Below are positions 13,839 through 16,648 of a DNA stretch of 16,648 nt, in pieces (positions within the stretch are counted from its first letter, which is position 1; every line of letters begins with the position of its first letter). The position numbers were made by a program, and so were the translations under genes. The stretch is from contig JAIRXI010000389.1 of assembly GCA_031268395.1 (NCBI GenBank), positions 1-16,648 on the forward strand. Direction: 5' to 3'. The DNA comes from Tannerella sp. GTDB lineage: Bacteria > Bacteroidota > Bacteroidia > Bacteroidales > Tannerellaceae. Under the pieces are notes generated by a model. It made no database searches and had not been told where the DNA came from. It saw only the letters and a list, made by a program, of their open reading frames with translations.

Positions 13839-16277
13839 ATGAGGAAAAAGACTGGATTGACGCTATTTATGTGTAGCGTGGCAGCGATAGTTCTGGCGGG
13901 GCCTGCCATACGGGTGAAAGGTACCGTTGTGGAGGCAGGGACCCTGACCCCGATTGATTTTGGCGATGTACTGCTCTATGTAAAGGGCGAAACGCAACCC
14001 GTATCGAACACGATGCCAGACATGGAAGGCCATTTTGCTTTTACAAACGTGAAAGACGGTGAATATTCGCTGATGATTCGCGCCCTGGGTTTCGACATTT
14101 ATACAAAAGCAGAGATTGTGCTTGCGGACACATCCGAACTGGACCTGGGAACCATCGAACTGACCATGCTGGAACATGGCCTGGCGGAGGTGGAAGTCGT
14201 TGCGCAGAAGAGACAGGTCGTCTACCGGCTGGACAGGCGGATTGTCGAAGCATCGGGCAGTTTGCTGGCCGACGGAGGTACGGCGGTGGACATTCTGGAA
14301 AATACGCCATCCATCCGCGTGGATGCGGACGGTGAAGTCACCTTCCGTGGGAGTTCCGGTTTTCTGGTTTACGTAGACGGCAAGCCAAGCGTTTTCAGTG
14401 GCAGCCAGGCGCTGGAACAAATCCCGTCCGGACAGATCGAAAATATCGAAATCATCACCACCCCTTCCGCCCGTCATGATACGGACGGTGACGTGGGCAT
14501 CATCAACATCATCACCAGAAAGCATTTCAAAAGCGGCCTGAGCGGCATGGTCAATGCCAGCGCAAGTACGGTGCTGTCGCGGAATGTGGATTTCCTGCTC
14601 ACGCAACAGAACGCGGCTTCCAGCTGGCATGCCGGCGGTGCCTGGACAGAACGGCTGCGCAGGAGCCACTTCGACCAGGACAAGACCACGCTTGTCGACA
14701 ATATGACCACCGTCTCCCACTCCAGCGGCCCCCGCGAAAGCAACAATTTCAATTATTCGCTCAAGGCCGGCTATGCCCGCTCGCTCGCTTCCACTTCCTT
14801 CAATATTGATGCGGAAGCCGGCTACGGCGGGCGCATGCGCGTGGGCGACCTTGACTACAGGGAAACGCAGACCGTGACTGTCGGGCACGAAGGCCTGTTG
14901 ACCCAGGAAACAGTCGAAGGCGATTATTTCAGCCGCGACTACTACCATATTGACGAAACCTATTTCCAGGGGACGGCCGGTTTTGACCATTCGTTTGCCG
15001 GGAAAGGCCACAAGCTGAGTGGCAGTTTCTACCTGAAATACGGAGGCGATGCGCTGGAATATTTCGAGAGCGACCTGTATGACAAGGCCAACGTGCGTCA
15101 GCAGGGACACCGCGCCTGGGAAGACGAACATCGCTGGACGGTGCGCTCCAGCCTCGACTACGTCTGTCCCTACAGTCAGACCGGCCGGGTGGAAGCAGGA
15201 CATCAATACTACTCCTATCTGGAAGACGGCGACTACAGCATGCAGTTCTGGCATCCGGAAAGGAAGGAATTTTACTGGCGCAACGACATCTACAATACCT
15301 TCTATTTCCAGCGGGGCATCCATTCGCTGTATGCCCTGCTGGCAGACAGTTACAGGGCCTTCGACTGGCAGGCCGGCGTACGCGCCGAGCACACGCACCG
15401 CGTGCTGAAGAGTTCAAGGGAATGGGCCAACCGCACGGTAAACCGCATGGAACTCTTTCCCTCCGTGCATCTGGGATATACATTCCCGCACGAGCACCGC
15501 CTGATGGCCTCGTTCTCCTACCGCACCACCCGCCCGGCGCTGTTCTACATGGAACCCTACATCACGTATCGCGACTATTATTCCGCCGAAATCGGGAATC
15601 CGGACATCCGTCCCGAATATATTTACGTATACGAGTTGACTTATCACAAGAACATTGGCGAACATTCCATCTCGGCAACGCTGTTCCACCGCAACCGGCG
15701 CGACAAAATCGAACGGCTGCGCGTCCCCTATGAAGCCGGCGTGACGCTCGACTCCATGGCCAATGTGGGCAATGACTATTCGACCGGACTGGAACTGAGT
15801 TCCCGACTGCAGCCGGCGCGCTGGTGGAACATCACGCTGAACGGCAGCTACTTTCATTACAGGGTGGAAAACAAACTGGCCTCGGCCGGTGGACGGAACG
15901 AAACGAGCCAAAACTACGAACTCATGCTGAACAACGGCCTGTCCGCCGGCAGGAATACGCGGATACAGCTGGACGGCAACTTCGTGGGACCGTCAGTCAC
16001 CACGCAGGGACGAACCTCCGCATTCTGGTACGTTAACCTGTCGGTGCGTCAGCAGATGCTGAACCGTAAACTGACCGGTACGCTTGCCTTCCGCGACATG
16101 TTTAACTCCGCGCGTTATGACAGCCATATTGAGACCTCGAATCTGGAATCTTCGACGCGAATTCGCCCCTTCTACCCGTTAGTCACGCTGACGCTGGCCT
16201 ATACGTTCAATAATTTCAAGCAGAAGAGCGCCGGAGGCGGGGAAGATCACGACCTGTTTGAAGGCACTAACCATTGA
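13839..16277 (+). CDS. Outer-membrane beta-barrel protein, TonB-dependent receptor-like, with carboxypeptidase-regulatory domain
   Basis: Large outer-membrane protein of the OMP_b-brl_3 type; ligand unknown. The 812-residue product has a signal peptide (about 1-22). A CarboxypepD-reg-like beta-sandwich follows (about 25-110, with IRVKGTVVEAGTLTPIDF and DGEYSLMIRALGF), then a plug domain (about 115-230) with VDILENTPSIRVDADGEV, VYVDGKPS and IENIEIITTPSARHDTDGDV. The remainder is barrel sequence, including FPSVHLGYTF and NPDIRPEYIYVYELTYHKN. The last barrel strand is TLTLAYTFNNF, followed by a short hydrophilic tail of about 20 residues. No SusD-like partner is adjacent, so it is not a classic SusC. 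It appears monocistronic, with its own promoter. Family call is strong; substrate is not readable. Confidence 0.92.
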   Translation: MRKKTGLTLFMCSVAAIVLAGPAIRVKGTVVEAGTLTPIDFGDVLLYVKGETQPVSNTMPDMEGHFAFTNVKDGEYSLMIRALGFDIYTKAEIVLADTSELDLGTIELTMLEHGLAEVEVVAQKRQVVYRLDRRIVEASGSLLADGGTAVDILENTPSIRVDADGEVTFRGSSGFLVYVDGKPSVFSGSQALEQIPSGQIENIEIITTPSARHDTDGDVGIINIITRKHFKSGLSGMVNASASTVLSRNVDFLLTQQNAASSWHAGGAWTERLRRSHFDQDKTTLVDNMTTVSHSSGPRESNNFNYSLKAGYARSLASTSFNIDAEAGYGGRMRVGDLDYRETQTVTVGHEGLLTQETVEGDYFSRDYYHIDETYFQGTAGFDHSFAGKGHKLSGSFYLKYGGDALEYFESDLYDKANVRQQGHRAWEDEHRWTVRSSLDYVCPYSQTGRVEAGHQYYSYLEDGDYSMQFWHPERKEFYWRNDIYNTFYFQRGIHSLYALLADSYRAFDWQAGVRAEHTHRVLKSSREWANRTVNRMELFPSVHLGYTFPHEHRLMASFSYRTTRPALFYMEPYITYRDYYSAEIGNPDIRPEYIYVYELTYHKNIGEHSISATLFHRNRRDKIERLRVPYEAGVTLDSMANVGNDYSTGLELSSRLQPARWWNITLNGSYFHYRVENKLASAGGRNETSQNYELMLNNGLSAGRNTRIQLDGNFVGPSVTTQGRTSAFWYVNLSVRQQMLNRKLTGTLAFRDMFNSARYDSHIETSNLESSTRIRPFYPLVTLTLAYTFNNFKQKSAGGGEDHDLFEGTNH

Positions 16278-16393
16278 ACAGTCTGAGGTGTATTTTGCAA
16301 AACCGACCAAATCAGAGCACAGCCAGTGCCATTTATATTTGTATTATCGTTGAAATCATAATCATCATACGGAGCTCCATAATTCCCCTCATC

Positions 16394-16648
16394 CTAAAGG
16401 ATTAATATTATAGGTTTTTCGCTGTTCATGCGTATTTTCAAAACCGGCGCACGGGAGATGATTTCCATTTCACGGGAGATGATTCTTATATCACGTGATA
16501 TTGCTTCTGTTTCACGTGAAGATGGTTTTATATCACGTGAAGATGATTTAACTTCACGTGACATGATTTCATTTTCACGTGAAAACGGTTTCATCTCACG
16601 TGAAGTCAGTTTCATTTCACGTGATATAAAAACTGTCTCTCGTGAAAC
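16394..16648 (-). CDS. Possible C-terminal part of a heptad-repeat protein (partial, minus strand)
   Basis: Open without a stop from the window edge to a TAG at 16394-16396: 84 codons. The frame reads nine consecutive heptads beginning SRE or SRD (SRETVFI, SREMKLT, SREMKPF, SRENEIM, SREVKSS, SRDIKPS, SRETEAI, SRDIRII, SREMEII), then SRAPVLK and a short unrelated tail. Hydrophobic residues favour heptad positions 4 and 7, a 3/4 spacing compatible with a coiled coil. It would end 116 bp from the convergent receptor gene. The plus strand is equally open across the same repeats, so this may be an artefact of the palindromic DNA unit. Confidence 0.3.
   Translation of the reverse strand, partial: VSRETVFISREMKLTSREMKPFSRENEIMSREVKSSSRDIKPSSRETEAISRDIRIISREMEIISRAPVLKIRMNSEKPIILIL
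16428..16648 (+). CDS. Possible N-terminal part of a heptad-repeat protein (partial, plus strand)
   Basis: An ATG at 16428 opens a frame that stays open to the window edge, 73 codons. After MRIFKTG it reads heptads AREMISI, SREMILI, SRDIASV, SREDGFI, SREDDLT, SRDMISF, SRENGFI, SREVSFI, SRDIKTV and SRE. Position 7 is almost always I, V or F. A start codon only seven codons before the first repeat favours this strand, as does TATATTTG at 16334-16341, a match to TAnnTTTG, although that lies almost 90 bp upstream. The opposite strand is equally open, so coding status is unproven. Confidence 0.35.
   Translation, partial: MRIFKTGAREMISISREMILISRDIASVSREDGFISREDDLTSRDMISFSRENGFISREVSFISRDIKTVSRE
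16449..16648. repeat. Tandem array of 21-bp palindrome-centred repeats, continuing past the window
   Basis: Ten units are visible, with the core hexamer starting at 16450, 16471, 16492, 16513, 16534, 16555, 16576, 16597, 16618 and 16639: exactly 21 bp each time. Seven units (the third to ninth) carry the perfect palindrome TCACGTGA. The first two have CACGGGA and the last TCTCGTGA. The other 13 bp are loosely kept around AGATGATTTCATT. 21 bp is both seven codons and two turns of B-DNA. Both strands are open in the frame that reads TCA CGT GAA as Ser-Arg-Glu. Confidence 0.97.

Noticed and set aside
13863..15398. 511-codon open frame antisense to the outer-membrane receptor
   Set aside because: It is a shadow of a well-supported gene with plug and barrel features; no independent start context or recognisable domain.
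16449..16648. CRISPR array
   Set aside because: The period is only 21 bp, the conserved core is 8 bp, and the 13-bp spacers resemble one another; no cas gene or leader is present.

Overview
The window looks like a chromosomal stretch of a Bacteroidales bacterium (phylum Bacteroidota), genus not determined. The signs are a class I ketol-acid reductoisomerase of the Bacteroidota type, a putative porin of the Porin_10 type, a CarboxypepD-reg/TonB-plug/beta-barrel outer-membrane protein, and GH110 alpha-galactosidase. Most genes have a TAnnTTTG -7 element (the Bacteroidota housekeeping promoter) and little Shine-Dalgarno sequence. Coding DNA is fairly GC-rich while intergenic DNA is AT-rich.

Layout. 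1-1248: an upstream gene's terminator, a promoter, then ilvC alone. 1249-1695: a long spacer with a 156-bp MITE-like element (TAA duplication) and a candidate sigma-54 promoter with two upstream repeats. 1696-2121: an hsp20 small heat-shock gene with a strong Shine-Dalgarno and a terminator. 2200-2541: no recognisable gene. 7249 down to 2542, minus strand: a compact operon slyD - aroC - putative porin - solute-binding protein. 7597-9459: glaB, a secreted GH110 alpha-1,3-galactosidase. 11486-9594, minus strand, convergent with glaB: a probable lipoprotein joining an endonuclease/exonuclease/phosphatase domain to a calcineurin-like phosphoesterase domain. 13400-11970, minus strand: DUF2461 gene and a methyltransferase-like gene. 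13839-16277: a large TonB-receptor-like outer-membrane protein. 16449 to the window end: a strictly periodic 21-bp palindromic repeat array.

How the genes work together. ilvC (branched-chain amino acids) and aroC (chorismate) are core biosynthesis; SlyD and Hsp20 are folding and stress proteins. The porin, binding protein, GlaB, phosphoesterase lipoprotein and TonB-like receptor are envelope or exported proteins. GlaB suggests contact with host glycans carrying terminal alpha-1,3-galactose. No SusC/SusD pair or full polysaccharide utilisation locus is present.

The least ordinary feature is the right-edge array: at least ten units at exactly 21-bp spacing around TCACGTGA. Both strands are open through it and both read as Ser-Arg-Glu/Asp heptads. 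It may be a coiled-coil coding repeat, a helically phased binding-site array, or both; the window cuts it off.
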